Positions 52,465 through 60,867 of a stretch of 64,000 nucleotides of DNA are shown here, one piece after another; positions within the stretch are counted from its first letter, which is position 1; the number at the start of each line of letters is the position of its first letter. A program made the translations under genes and the position numbers. The notes below the pieces were generated by a model. It worked only from the letters and a program-made list of their open reading frames with translations, had not been told where the DNA came from and made no database searches. The stretch comes from Streptomyces fildesensis (GTDB lineage Bacteria > Actinomycetota > Actinomycetes > Streptomycetales > Streptomycetaceae), in the NCBI RefSeq assembly GCF_016107395.1, contig NZ_JAAIKO010000001.1, positions 768,356 through 832,355 on the forward strand, in the 5' to 3' direction.

Positions 52465-53754
52465 TCAGCGCGGGGTCCGCACCCGGGTCGGATAGTGGTC
52501 GGCCACTACGCGCCGCATGGCCCCGATCCGGTCGGCCGCCACTTCCTTCGAGGCGAAGTAGATGTTGCCGCGCACCTCGGGGAAGCGGTGGCCGAAAGTG
52601 AGATGCCGGGAGAGTTCCGCCGGATCCTGCCAGGCGCTGAACTGAGCCGGGTTGCCCGCTTTGTACAGAGCCTCACCAATGTACAGATGCGTGTTCGTGC
52701 CACGGCATGTTTCCGCCCACCAGGAGACAAGCCGGGCGTAGTCGGCCACATCGTTCCCGATATGCCAGTAGATCATCGGCGCGATGTAGTCGATCCATCC
52801 CCGCCGCACCCAGGTACGCGTATCGGCGTAGATGCCGTCATAGGACTCGGCGGCGCCCTGGGTGTCGGAACCCTCGGGGTCCGTGGTCCGGTTGCGCCAG
52901 ATCGCGAACGGGCTGACGCCGAAGCGCACCCGCCGCTCGCGCGGTGAACCGCCGCCCAGCGGGGACCGGTTCAGCTCCTCGATCCGCAGCCCGGTCTCGC
53001 GCACCAGAAGGTCGATGTTGTCGCGCCGCCAGGCGGCCCGGTCGGGGAAGTCCCCGCCGTACCGCGCGTACGCGGCGTCGTCGTCGAAGGTCTGCCCGGG
53101 GATCGGGTACGGGTAGAAGTAGTCGTCCCAGTGCAGGCCGTCCACGTCGTAGCGGGCGACGGCGTCGAGCATCGCGTCCTGGACGAAGCGGCGGACCTCG
53201 GGAAGCCCGGGGTTGTAGAAGAGCGCCTTGCCGTAGGGCACCACCCACTCGGGGTGCAGCCGCGCCGGGTGGGCGGCCGACAGCCGTGTCGGGTCAGGGT
53301 GTGTGGCGATCCGGTACGGGTTGAACCAGGCGTGCAACTCCAGCCCGCGCAGGTGCGCTTCGCGTACGGCGAAGTCCAGCGGGTCCCAGCCCGGATCGCG
53401 TCCCTGAACACCGGTGAGGCATTTCGCCCACGGCTCGTACGGCGAGGGCCACAGCGCGTCCGCCAGCCCTCTGACCTGGAGAACGACCGCGTTCAACCGG
53501 CGGGTGACCGCGATGTCCAGCAGCCCGGCCAACTCCCGCCGCTGCCCGGCAGGGGACAGCCCGGGGGACGGCCAGTCGCGGTTGAACGCGGTGGTCAGCC
53601 ACATGCCGCGGAACTGCCGGCGCCCGTTCTGTGCTCCGTCGCGGCGCCCGGACGCCGCGTACGACGTCGTGCCGCCGCCGATCGTGACGGACCCGGCCGT
53701 CACCGCCCCGGCCGCGGCGGCCGTGGTCAGGGTCCTGCGGGAGATCTGGCCCAT
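52465..53754 (-). CDS. Secreted GHL10-family glycoside hydrolase-like protein (Tat signal)
   Basis: The 429-residue protein has a twin-arginine signal (MGQISRRTLTTAAAAGAV) and a TIM-barrel with the GHL10 start FRGMWLTTAFNRDWPSP, RYDVDGLHWDDYFYPYP and IAPMIYWHIG. GHL10/FenI proteins resemble family 10 glycoside hydrolases and are thought to act on cell-wall sugars or exopolysaccharide. ATG 53754. It is 32 bases downstream of a polysaccharide deacetylase gene on the same strand and is likely co-transcribed; a deacetylase plus hydrolase pair suggests one glycan substrate. Confidence 0.92.
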   Translation of the reverse strand: MGQISRRTLTTAAAAGAVTAGSVTIGGGTTSYAASGRRDGAQNGRRQFRGMWLTTAFNRDWPSPGLSPAGQRRELAGLLDIAVTRRLNAVVLQVRGLADALWPSPYEPWAKCLTGVQGRDPGWDPLDFAVREAHLRGLELHAWFNPYRIATHPDPTRLSAAHPARLHPEWVVPYGKALFYNPGLPEVRRFVQDAMLDAVARYDVDGLHWDDYFYPYPIPGQTFDDDAAYARYGGDFPDRAAWRRDNIDLLVRETGLRIEELNRSPLGGGSPRERRVRFGVSPFAIWRNRTTDPEGSDTQGAAESYDGIYADTRTWVRRGWIDYIAPMIYWHIGNDVADYARLVSWWAETCRGTNTHLYIGEALYKAGNPAQFSAWQDPAELSRHLTFGHRFPEVRGNIYFASKEVAADRIGAMRRVVADHYPTRVRTPR

Positions 53755-53786
53755 GATCGCTTTCTGCCGGACGGGTGAGCGGGAGG

Positions 53787-54573
53787 TCAACGCGCGGCGA
53801 GCAGGCCCCGGAGGGTGGTGAAGCCGTATTCGCGGGTCCTGATGGCGTCGATGAGGTCGGGCAGCGCGGTGGCGTCGACTGCGGAGTGATCCTCCGGCGT
53901 GGCACCGAGGTGCATCAGGACGATCGCGCCCGGCCGCAGGGCCTGCAGGGTCCGGTCGACGACCGTCGCCGTGCTCGCCCCGCCGATCGTGCCCTTCCAG
54001 CCCGCGGTGTCCACCGTCCATTTGACCGGGACGTAGCCGGCGGCGTTGACCTCGGTGATGCACGGCCGGGTGCGGAGCCCGAAGGGGAAGCGGAACAGCG
54101 CCTCGGACGGCCTGCCGATGGCCGTCTCGATCGCGTCGGCCGCCGACTGGACTTCCTCGGCCCGCCGCTGCGGGGTGATGGTGGGGAACGACGGGTGGGT
54201 CATGGAGTGGTTGCCCACCGGGTAGCGGCGCGCGATGTACCGGGCCAGCGCGGGGTTGTCCGCGGCGAAGCGTCCGGTCATGAAGAAGGTCGCCGGTACC
54301 CGCCGGTCCCGCAGCGTCTTGAGGATCATCTCGGCGCCGTCCGGGCCGGCGCCGCAGTCGAAGGTCAGCGCCGCCTTCTGATCCGTGATGGGCAGCCACT
54401 TGAAGTCCCGGCGCGCGAAGGCACCGGTGACCGCCGGACGGGGCATCCCACGGTGCGGGCCGGCGGGCGGCGCGTCGGCGCGGGCGGGGCTCCGGCTTGC
54501 GAGGCCGAGCGCGGTCGCGCCGGCCGACCGTCCCCCGTGCCGTCAACCGGTGTCGCAACCATGCCCGTTTCAT
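53787..54573 (-). CDS. Polysaccharide deacetylase (NodB/CE4 fold) with frameshifted signal peptide
   Basis: The catalytic part, from 54446 down, is about 219 residues with LTFDCGAG (motif 1, second Asp is Cys), GNHSMTHPSF (His pair) and LFRFPFG. Upstream, ATG 54573 (after GAGGCGAGG) opens a typical basic signal start MKRAWLRHRLTARG, but in another frame. Removing one G from the five-G run at 54532-54536 (C run on the plus strand) would join it to a hydrophobic stretch SAGATALGLAS and to the catalytic part. So either the gene is frameshifted or there is a sequence error; an ATG at 54446 would give a cytosolic form. It is divergent from another deacetylase gene and upstream of the GHL10 gene. 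Confidence 0.8.
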
Positions 54574-54786
54574 CCTCGCCTCGGCCCTACGGCATATGCC
54601 TGGACCAGCAACGTAGTGCGCCGTCGCACGGCAATTCGCGTCAAGGACGGGACCCTCACACGGATGGATCAGTCCGCCGTACCGGCGGCCCGGCATGCCC
54701 CGGGATGGGCCACCCCGGCGAACGACACGCGCCCCGCCTCGCGCCGTCCTGTCCACCGTGCCGGACGCTCCTACGCTGACCGCGAT

Positions 54787-55674
54787 ATGAACCAGCGCAC
54801 CGCTCTCCCGAGCTCACAGCCGCCCCGGATCCTCGGCCGGGTGCTGACCACCGTCGCCGCCATGGCCGCGATCGTCGCGTCGGCCGCCGTCCCCGCGACC
54901 GGCCTGACTCCTCCCGACCGGCCCGACCGGCTCGCCGTCGTGGCCGCCGCGGCACCCGCACCGGCAGCCGTATGCCCGACAGGCACGACAGGCACGACGC
55001 CGACAGCCGCGCTGCCGTCGAACCTCCTCGGCAGGACGGTCCGCACGATGCCCACCGATCGTCAGGTGGTCGCGCTGACGTTCAACTCGGCGTGGGACGA
55101 GACGGGCCTGGACACCGTCCTGAAGGTGCTGCACGACTACCAGGCGCCGGCCACCTTCTTCCTCACCGGCCAGTTCGCCGAACTGCACCCGGCCGCGGCC
55201 CGGTCGATGGCGGCGGCCGGACACGGCATCGCCAGCCACAGCTACAGCCACCCGCACTTCGCCGACCTGACCTGCTCGGGCCGGGAGCGCGAGGTGCGCC
55301 TCGCCGACCAGGCCCTTCGCGCGGCGATCGGGACGGCGCCGCTGCCGTTCTTCCGCTTCCCCTACGGCGAGACCAACGCGCAGCAGGTCGCGGAGGTCAA
55401 CGCGATGGGCTTCGCCAACATCGAGTGGACCGACGACACCAACGGCTACCTCGGCACGGCGGGCGGGATGACCGTGCAGAAGGCCGTCAACCGTGCCCTG
55501 AACTCCCTGGCGCCGGGCGAGATCATCCAGATGCACGTCGGCGACCCGAACGGCCGCGGCCCGATCCTCGACGCCCTGGCCCTCCCGCTGATCATCGACG
55601 CGGTCCGCGCCCGCGGCTACGAGATCGCCGATCTGCGCACCCTCCTCCCCACACCCGCCACACCCGCCGCGTAG
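54787..55674 (+). CDS. Secreted polysaccharide deacetylase-like protein
   Basis: The 295-residue protein has an N-terminal signal/anchor (about 16-36: ILGRVLTTVAAMAAIVASAA) and a NodB domain with LTFNSAWDE (catalytic-motif Asp replaced by Asn), ASHSYSHPHF (His pair) and FFRFPYGETN. The TFN variant is a known actinobacterial subgroup; catalytic ability is uncertain. ATG 54787; the frame extends back to 54385 but those residues are not signal-like. It is divergent from the frameshifted deacetylase gene, and the two proteins share the same overall order of motifs, suggesting duplication. Confidence 0.9.
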   Translation: MNQRTALPSSQPPRILGRVLTTVAAMAAIVASAAVPATGLTPPDRPDRLAVVAAAAPAPAAVCPTGTTGTTPTAALPSNLLGRTVRTMPTDRQVVALTFNSAWDETGLDTVLKVLHDYQAPATFFLTGQFAELHPAAARSMAAAGHGIASHSYSHPHFADLTCSGREREVRLADQALRAAIGTAPLPFFRFPYGETNAQQVAEVNAMGFANIEWTDDTNGYLGTAGGMTVQKAVNRALNSLAPGEIIQMHVGDPNGRGPILDALALPLIIDAVRARGYEIADLRTLLPTPATPAA

Positions 55675-55689
55675 CGCTCGGCAACCACC

Positions 55690-55987
55690 GGGGGCCCTGC
55701 CCGCGTCACCCTCGGCTTCGCACTGGACCGGCTTCCCGATCACCCGCTGCCCGCATGGACGGAGAAGGGGCTCAACGCGTTCGAGATGTTCCTGTCGTTC
55801 ACGGGTGTGTCCGACCTGAGGATCGACGGATGGACGTTCGCGCCCAAGGACGTCGTCGCGCTGGAACGGAACCCGGACGGCGGAATGCGGGTGCGGATCT
55901 CCGGGCCGGGGGGAATGCGTGGCGTTCGGCGCCCGTGCGGCCGTACTGGTGAAAGCAAGGGCGTATCTGGCCTCGCGCAGCGAGTAA
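55690..55987 (+). pseudogene. Decayed remnant resembling an Imm50-type immunity protein
   Basis: In the deacetylase frame, right after its stop, sequence reads like the C-terminal part of an Imm50 family protein: VTLGFALDRLPDHPLPAW, then FLSFTGVSDLRIDGW. After ISGPG the continuation is in another frame (VAFGARAAVLVKARAYLAS, then a TAA at 55985). There is no start codon and no 5' half. So it is 5' truncated and frameshifted. The Imm50 assignment is from pattern memory and is tentative. Confidence 0.5.
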
Positions 55988-56063
55988 CGTCCATCGGAAG
56001 GCATTGGCGCGGTTCGGGTGCGTCTGGCAGGACATGCGCCGGACCAGTCGCTACCGTCCAAAT

Positions 56064-56228
56064 ATGGCTACATTTCCGACATCCAGCACGATGGCGACCG
56101 GTCGTCAGCTCACCGCCCCGCCGTTCGCCCGGCCCGTGCTGGCGCTCGCCGCCGCCGCCGGATTCGCCCTGGACGCGTACTGGCGGGCCACCGCACTGCT
56201 CCGGCGCGTCCTCGCCTTCCGGCGCTGA
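56064..56228 (+). CDS. Possible small membrane peptide
   Basis: A 54-residue frame has a central hydrophobic stretch (PVLALAAAAGFALDAYW) and Arg-rich ends. The ribosome-binding site is weak for ATG 56064, and an internal ATG at 56094 is equally plausible. It ends 36 bases before the convergent esterase gene. No family known. It could be spurious. Confidence 0.3.
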   Translation: MATFPTSSTMATGRQLTAPPFARPVLALAAAAGFALDAYWRATALLRRVLAFRR

Positions 56229-56264
56229 GGCCGACGCCACGTCCGGTCCGGACCGGCAGGGCCG

Positions 56265-57248
56265 TCACGCCGCCGGTGCCGGGCCCCGCAGATGGTCGCT
56301 GATCCACTTCATGGAGCCCTGCCCCATGCCCCGCAGGTAGGAGAGCCCGTTGTGGCCGCCGCCCACTATGACCTGCAGGCGGGTCCTGACCGGGCCGGTC
56401 CCGTAGCCGGCGATGAACTGCTTCACCTTCGCCAGCTCCCCGCGGCTCTCCTCGGTCCCGACCTGGAACGCGAGGTACACCTCGGGCCCGTGCCGGTCGA
56501 TCAGCCGCTGCGCCAGGACCTGCGGGTTGTTCGCCTGCTTCGCGTCGAGGTGACCGCGCCACAGGGACGAGTCCGGCACGATGTCGGGGCCGCTCACTAT
56601 GGCCGCCTTGAACGTCTCCGGGTGCTGGAGCACGCTCTTCAGCGCGCAGAAACCGCCCGACGACGAGCCCATGAAGGCCCAGCCGTCGCGGTCCTTGAAC
56701 GTACGGAAGTTCGCCCGGACCAGGTCCGGGACATCGCTCGTCATCCAGGTCCCCATCTTCTGCTGACCCGGGATGTCACTGCAGTCGTGATAGTGCGGCC
56801 CGGGATTCATCACCGGCATGACGATGATGAACGGCAGGCTGCTGCCCTGCGACGTCCACCGCGCCACGTCCTCCTGAAGGCCCAGGCTGCCGCGCGTCCA
56901 GTAGTTCTCCGGGAAGCCGTAGGCCCCGGGCAGCGCGATCAGCACCGGGAACGCGCTCTTCGCGTACTTCGGGTCGTAGTACTGCGGCGGCGCCCACACC
57001 CAGACCTTGCCCGTGAACCCGGACTTCTTCCCCCGGTACGTCGTCACACCGATCTTGGTCCCGCTCGCCAGCGTCGTCCGCTGCTCCGTGAACGGTGCGT
57101 GCGTGCCGGTCAGGACCGACGCGGCCGTCCCCGCCGAACTGTGCGGGAAGTCCGGACCGCTGCCGCTGAACGGAACAGGCCGCGAACCGTAGCCGGCGAA
57201 GAGGAGCAGCACCAGGACGGCGGCCGCTGCCATGGGCCAACGTTTCAC
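56265..57248 (-). CDS. Secreted esterase, antigen 85-like alpha/beta hydrolase
   Basis: The 327-residue protein has an N-terminal signal/anchor (about 4-20) and an esterase D/antigen 85-type fold: VWVWAPPQYYDPKY, FPVLIALPGAYG and the nucleophile elbow GSSSGG (Ser196), with a final GGGHN His region. GTG 57248 gives MKRWPMAAA. Family members hydrolyse or transfer acyl groups; mycolyl transfer is not expected in Streptomyces. A second member, encoded divergently at 57522-58637, has the same PPQY and nucleophile layout. Confidence 0.9.
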   Translation of the reverse strand: MKRWPMAAAAVLVLLLFAGYGSRPVPFSGSGPDFPHSSAGTAASVLTGTHAPFTEQRTTLASGTKIGVTTYRGKKSGFTGKVWVWAPPQYYDPKYAKSAFPVLIALPGAYGFPENYWTRGSLGLQEDVARWTSQGSSLPFIIVMPVMNPGPHYHDCSDIPGQQKMGTWMTSDVPDLVRANFRTFKDRDGWAFMGSSSGGFCALKSVLQHPETFKAAIVSGPDIVPDSSLWRGHLDAKQANNPQVLAQRLIDRHGPEVYLAFQVGTEESRGELAKVKQFIAGYGTGPVRTRLQVIVGGGHNGLSYLRGMGQGSMKWISDHLRGPAPAA

Positions 57249-57521
57249 GGGGTTGTCCCCCTCTTCATCCGGCCCGACAGGGCGAAGCGACGCTTACGCC
57301 TGTTGTGATTCCGGATCTCCACCCACCGTTCCGGCCCGCCGGGGTGCCGTGGATCACACCGCCGCCGTTGCCCGTAACCGGCGTGACCCTCGTCCCAATT
57401 ACCGGGGAGAAGCCGGGCAACCCAGACAGCCCGAATTCCGTCTCGTCATGGCGAGAGGCTCACACGCGGGCGGAACGCTGGGCCGGGGCACTGCGCCCAA
57501 GATTGGGAATCGAGAGTTGTG

Positions 57522-58637
57522 ATGAGCCTGACGGGGACCCCGTTCTTCCTGTGCACGATCCTCTTCGTGCTGGTCGCCCTGGCACTGCCGCTCACCCTGT
57601 GGAGCCGGCTGCGCGGACCGCGGGCGGTACGGCACGCGGCCAGATTCGGCATGCTGCTGCTCTGCCAGGTGACCTCGGTGCTCATGGTCTTCGTGATCGT
57701 GAACAACTCCAACAACCTGTACGACAATTGGGAAGACCTCCTCGGCACCGGCACCCACGTCCAGGCCACCGCCGACCTCGGTCCCGACGGAGGCGCGGCG
57801 CAGGCCAAGCGCGAGCCGAAGATCGAGCAGAAGTTCAAGCAGGCCAAGGGCCCGAACATGGACGACGTCCAGCAGGCCGACCTCAAGGGCCGGGTGTCCG
57901 GCGTCCAGGGCGAGGTCTACGTCTGGCTGCCGCCGCAGTACAACGACCCCGCCTTCAAGGACAAGCAGTTCCCGGTCGTCGAGATGCTCCCCGGCTACCC
58001 CGGCTCCGCCAAGGCCTGGTACGGCACCCTCAAGGTCCAGTCGCAGCTCAAGCCCCTGATGGCGAGCGGCAAGGTCGCCCCGTTCATCCTCATCTCACCG
58101 CGCACCACGCTGCTCGGCGGCCAGGACACCGGCTGCGCCAACATCCCCGGCAAGGTCAACGCCGACACCTGGCTGAGCGTCGACGTCCGCCGCATGGTGA
58201 CCGACAACTTCCGCGTCCAGGACAACGCCGCGGGCTGGGCCGTCGTCGGATACTCCGCCGGCGCCCACTGCGCCGCGCGCCTCGCCATCGAGCACCCCGA
58301 CCGGTACGCGGCCGGCGTCAGCCTGTCCGGGTACAACAACCCCGCCGCGGAGAAGGACTCCCTCACCGCCAAGGACCCGGTGCTGCGCGAGAAGGCCAAC
58401 CCGCTGTTCATGCTGCAGCACGCCGCGCACCCGCCGCACACGGCGCTCTACATCTCCGGCGCCTCGGGCGACGGCTACCAGGACGGTGTGGCCCTGCGGA
58501 AGGCGGCGAAGACCCCGACGAAGGTCAAGGTCGTGCAGATCGCGGAGGGCGCCGGCGGCCACGGCACCGCCGTCTGGAAGTCCCAGGTCCCCGACGTCTT
58601 CCGCTGGCTCACCGAGCAGGGCTTCAAGGTCCGCTGA
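57522..58637 (+). CDS. Membrane-anchored esterase, antigen 85-like alpha/beta hydrolase
   Basis: The roughly 371-residue protein has two N-terminal membrane helices (about 8-26 and 42-62) and an extracellular esterase domain: VYVWLPPQYNDPAF, VVEMLPGYPGSAKAWY, the nucleophile Ser245 in GYSAGAHCA and the C-terminal GGHGTAVW with His. ATG 57522, with GTG 57519 just upstream. It differs from the divergent neighbour by the double anchor. Its coding end overlaps the convergent GT87 gene by 14 bases. I infer a role in acyl modification of envelope glycans. Confidence 0.9.
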   Translation: MSLTGTPFFLCTILFVLVALALPLTLWSRLRGPRAVRHAARFGMLLLCQVTSVLMVFVIVNNSNNLYDNWEDLLGTGTHVQATADLGPDGGAAQAKREPKIEQKFKQAKGPNMDDVQQADLKGRVSGVQGEVYVWLPPQYNDPAFKDKQFPVVEMLPGYPGSAKAWYGTLKVQSQLKPLMASGKVAPFILISPRTTLLGGQDTGCANIPGKVNADTWLSVDVRRMVTDNFRVQDNAAGWAVVGYSAGAHCAARLAIEHPDRYAAGVSLSGYNNPAAEKDSLTAKDPVLREKANPLFMLQHAAHPPHTALYISGASGDGYQDGVALRKAAKTPTKVKVVQIAEGAGGHGTAVWKSQVPDVFRWLTEQGFKVR

Positions 58638-59904
58638 CCGTCCGCCGGGGCGGCACCGTTCCCCGCCACAGCCGCGCCGCGGACAGCACCGCAGCCCCCA
58701 GCAGGATCAGATCGCGCGCCGCCAGCAGCAGCGCCGCCGGGACCGAGCCGCCGAGCAGATCCCGGAACAGGTACGGGAACACCGCCGTCGTCAGCACGCA
58801 CGCGGCGAGCACCAGCCACGCCACCGGCCGCTGCGTCGTCCCCCGGTGCAGCAGGCACACCGCCGCCAGGCCCACCAGCCACACCATGTACTGCGGGCTG
58901 ATCACCCGGCTCGTCACCACGAACAGCAGAACGGCCGTCAGCGCCGCGTCCGGCAGCACCCAGGCCTCCGTACGCCCCACCCGCGACCGCACCCGCCACA
59001 ACAGCAGCCAGCCGAACGCGACGACCGTCAGGGCCGCACTCACCCGCGCCACCACCTGCACATACGGGCCGATGAACTCCATCGAACCGTCGCGCGGCGC
59101 CCAGTGCCCCGACCAGCCGAAGTGCCGCGCCAGATGGAACGGCAGCGCGCCGAGCGACTCCACCTCGATGCCGCGGTCCCCCTGATACGTCAGAAACGAC
59201 AGCGCGCCCGGCATCGCCAGCAGGAAGACCACCGTCACCAGCACCGCCGACACCGCCGCCGCCACCCACGCGTGCCGGGTGCGCCGCCCGCGCGCCGTAC
59301 CCACGAGCAGCAGCACCGGCCACACCTTCACCACCGCGCCGATCCCGACCAGCACCCCGAACACCCGGTCCGCCCACACCCGCCGCGTACCGGCCGCCAG
59401 CAGCGCCCCCACCGCGACCGCCGTCACCATCACGTCGAACCGGCTCCACGGCACCGTGCTCAGCAGCGGCAGCCCCGCCACCCACATCCAGACGCCGGCG
59501 ACACTGCGCCGGCCGTCCGGGTACCGGGCCGCGTACACCAGCGCCGCCAGCACCGCCGCGTCGCACACCGCGCACAGCACGATGAACGCGTGCGAGTAGT
59601 CCAGGAACGGCACCAGCCGCGGGGCGAGAATCGGCAGCGCGGCGCCCGGCGGGTACTGCCAGGACACGTCGTCGTGCGGGAAGCTGCCCGAACTCAGCAC
59701 GTCGTACCAGCCGCGGTACACCTTCGACACCGAGACGTCCGGGCCGTCCTTGCTGCTGAACGGGCCGAGCCGCAGCGCCGCGGACACCAGCACCAGCCGG
59801 GTCAGCAGCCATACGGCCACCGGCCACAGCAACCGCCGCCGCGCCGGGCGCGCCCCCGCTTCCGCCACCCGCGCCGCAGCGGCGTCCGTGCCCGTGCCGA
59901 CCAC
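58624..59904 (-). CDS. GT87-family polyprenyl-phosphate-mannose/sugar transferase (DUF2029)
   Basis: The roughly 426-residue multi-pass protein has ten or more hydrophobic segments and GT87 features: DVSVSKVYRGWYDVLSSGSF near the N-terminus with acidic loop residues, WQYPPGAAL and SPQYMVWLVGL. GT87 enzymes such as PimE use polyprenyl-phosphate sugars on the outer membrane face. GTG 59904 follows GGAGG at ten bases; ATG 59946 is in frame but has no ribosome-binding site. Its 3' end overlaps the esterase gene. The pair suggests synthesis and acylation of a surface glycan or lipid. Confidence 0.88.
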   Translation of the reverse strand: MVGTGTDAAAARVAEAGARPARRRLLWPVAVWLLTRLVLVSAALRLGPFSSKDGPDVSVSKVYRGWYDVLSSGSFPHDDVSWQYPPGAALPILAPRLVPFLDYSHAFIVLCAVCDAAVLAALVYAARYPDGRRSVAGVWMWVAGLPLLSTVPWSRFDVMVTAVAVGALLAAGTRRVWADRVFGVLVGIGAVVKVWPVLLLVGTARGRRTRHAWVAAAVSAVLVTVVFLLAMPGALSFLTYQGDRGIEVESLGALPFHLARHFGWSGHWAPRDGSMEFIGPYVQVVARVSAALTVVAFGWLLLWRVRSRVGRTEAWVLPDAALTAVLLFVVTSRVISPQYMVWLVGLAAVCLLHRGTTQRPVAWLVLAACVLTTAVFPYLFRDLLGGSVPAALLLAARDLILLGAAVLSAARLWRGTVPPRRTVSGP

Positions 59905-60051
59905 TGAACTGATTCCTCCATGAACGATCCGGCCCGGCCGGAACACCCGGGCACGACGATGCTAATGAAGATCCGATCCGGACGGCGGACGCCACCGACC
60001 CGCCACTTATGCTCGATGGGCAAGCCATCCGCAGTCGAAAGGCGCCGTGAC

Positions 60052-60807
60052 ATGAGCATCCGTACCGCAGTGGTCACCGGGGCGAGCAGCGGCATCGGTG
60101 CCGCGACCGCCCGCAAGCTCGCCGCCGCCGGCTACCACGTGCTGCTCACTGCCCGCCGCGCCGACCGCCTCGAAGCGCTCGCCAAGGAGCTCACCGCCGC
60201 GGGCCACTCGGCCGCCGCGCACGCCCTGGACGTCACCGACCGCGCCGCCGTCGACGCCTTCGCCGCGTCCCTCGACCGCTGCGACGTCCTCGTCGCCAAC
60301 GCGGGCGGCGCCCTCGGCGCCGACACCATCGCCACCTCGGACCCCGCCGACTGGCGCGCGATGTACGAGGTCAACGTGCTCGGCGTCCTCAACATCACCC
60401 AGGCCCTGCTCCCGGCCCTCACCGCCAGTGGCGACGGCACGGTCGTCGTGCTCTCCTCCACCGCCGGCCTGGCCAGCTACGAGGGCGGCGGCGGCTACGT
60501 GGCCGCCAAGCACGGCGCGCACGTCATCGCCGAGACCCTCCGCCTCGAACTGTGCGGCGACCCGGTCCGCGTCATCGAGATCGCGCCCGGCATGGTGAAG
60601 ACCGACGAGTTCGCCGTCACCCGCTTCGGCGGCGACGCCGACAAGGCCGCCAAGGTCTACGCGGGCGTCGCGGAACCCCTCTCCGCCGACGACGTCGCCG
60701 ACACCATCGCCTGGGCCGTCACCCGCCCCGCGCACGTCAACATCGACCTCCTCGTCGTCCGCCCCCGCGCCCAGGCCTCCAACTACAAGGTCCACCGCGA
60801 GCTCTGA
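60052..60807 (+). CDS. Short-chain dehydrogenase/reductase
   Basis: The 251-residue Rossmann-fold enzyme has TGASSGIG (about 9-16), NAGGALG, SSTAGLASYEGGGGYVAAKHG (the Tyr and Lys of the YxxxK motif are in GYVAAKHG) and the PGMVKTDEF loop. ATG 60052 is the natural start; the frame extends to 59920. It is similar to NADP-dependent classical SDRs of the YdfG type that act on 3-hydroxy acids such as serine or on malonic semialdehyde; the substrate is not proven. Confidence 0.93.
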   Translation: MSIRTAVVTGASSGIGAATARKLAAAGYHVLLTARRADRLEALAKELTAAGHSAAAHALDVTDRAAVDAFAASLDRCDVLVANAGGALGADTIATSDPADWRAMYEVNVLGVLNITQALLPALTASGDGTVVVLSSTAGLASYEGGGGYVAAKHGAHVIAETLRLELCGDPVRVIEIAPGMVKTDEFAVTRFGGDADKAAKVYAGVAEPLSADDVADTIAWAVTRPAHVNIDLLVVRPRAQASNYKVHREL

Positions 60808-60818
60808 GCAGGACATGC

Positions 60819-60852
60819 CGGTGGGGGCAGGTGATCACACCCGCCCCCACCG
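60819..60852. terminator. Bidirectional terminator, SDR / rtcB
   Basis: CGGTGGGGGC pairs with GCCCCCACCG (10 base pairs). The inside, GGTG-ATCA-CACC, forms an upper stem. It lies between the convergent SDR and rtcB genes. Confidence 0.85.
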
Positions 60853-60867
60853 CCGTACCGACGTGTC

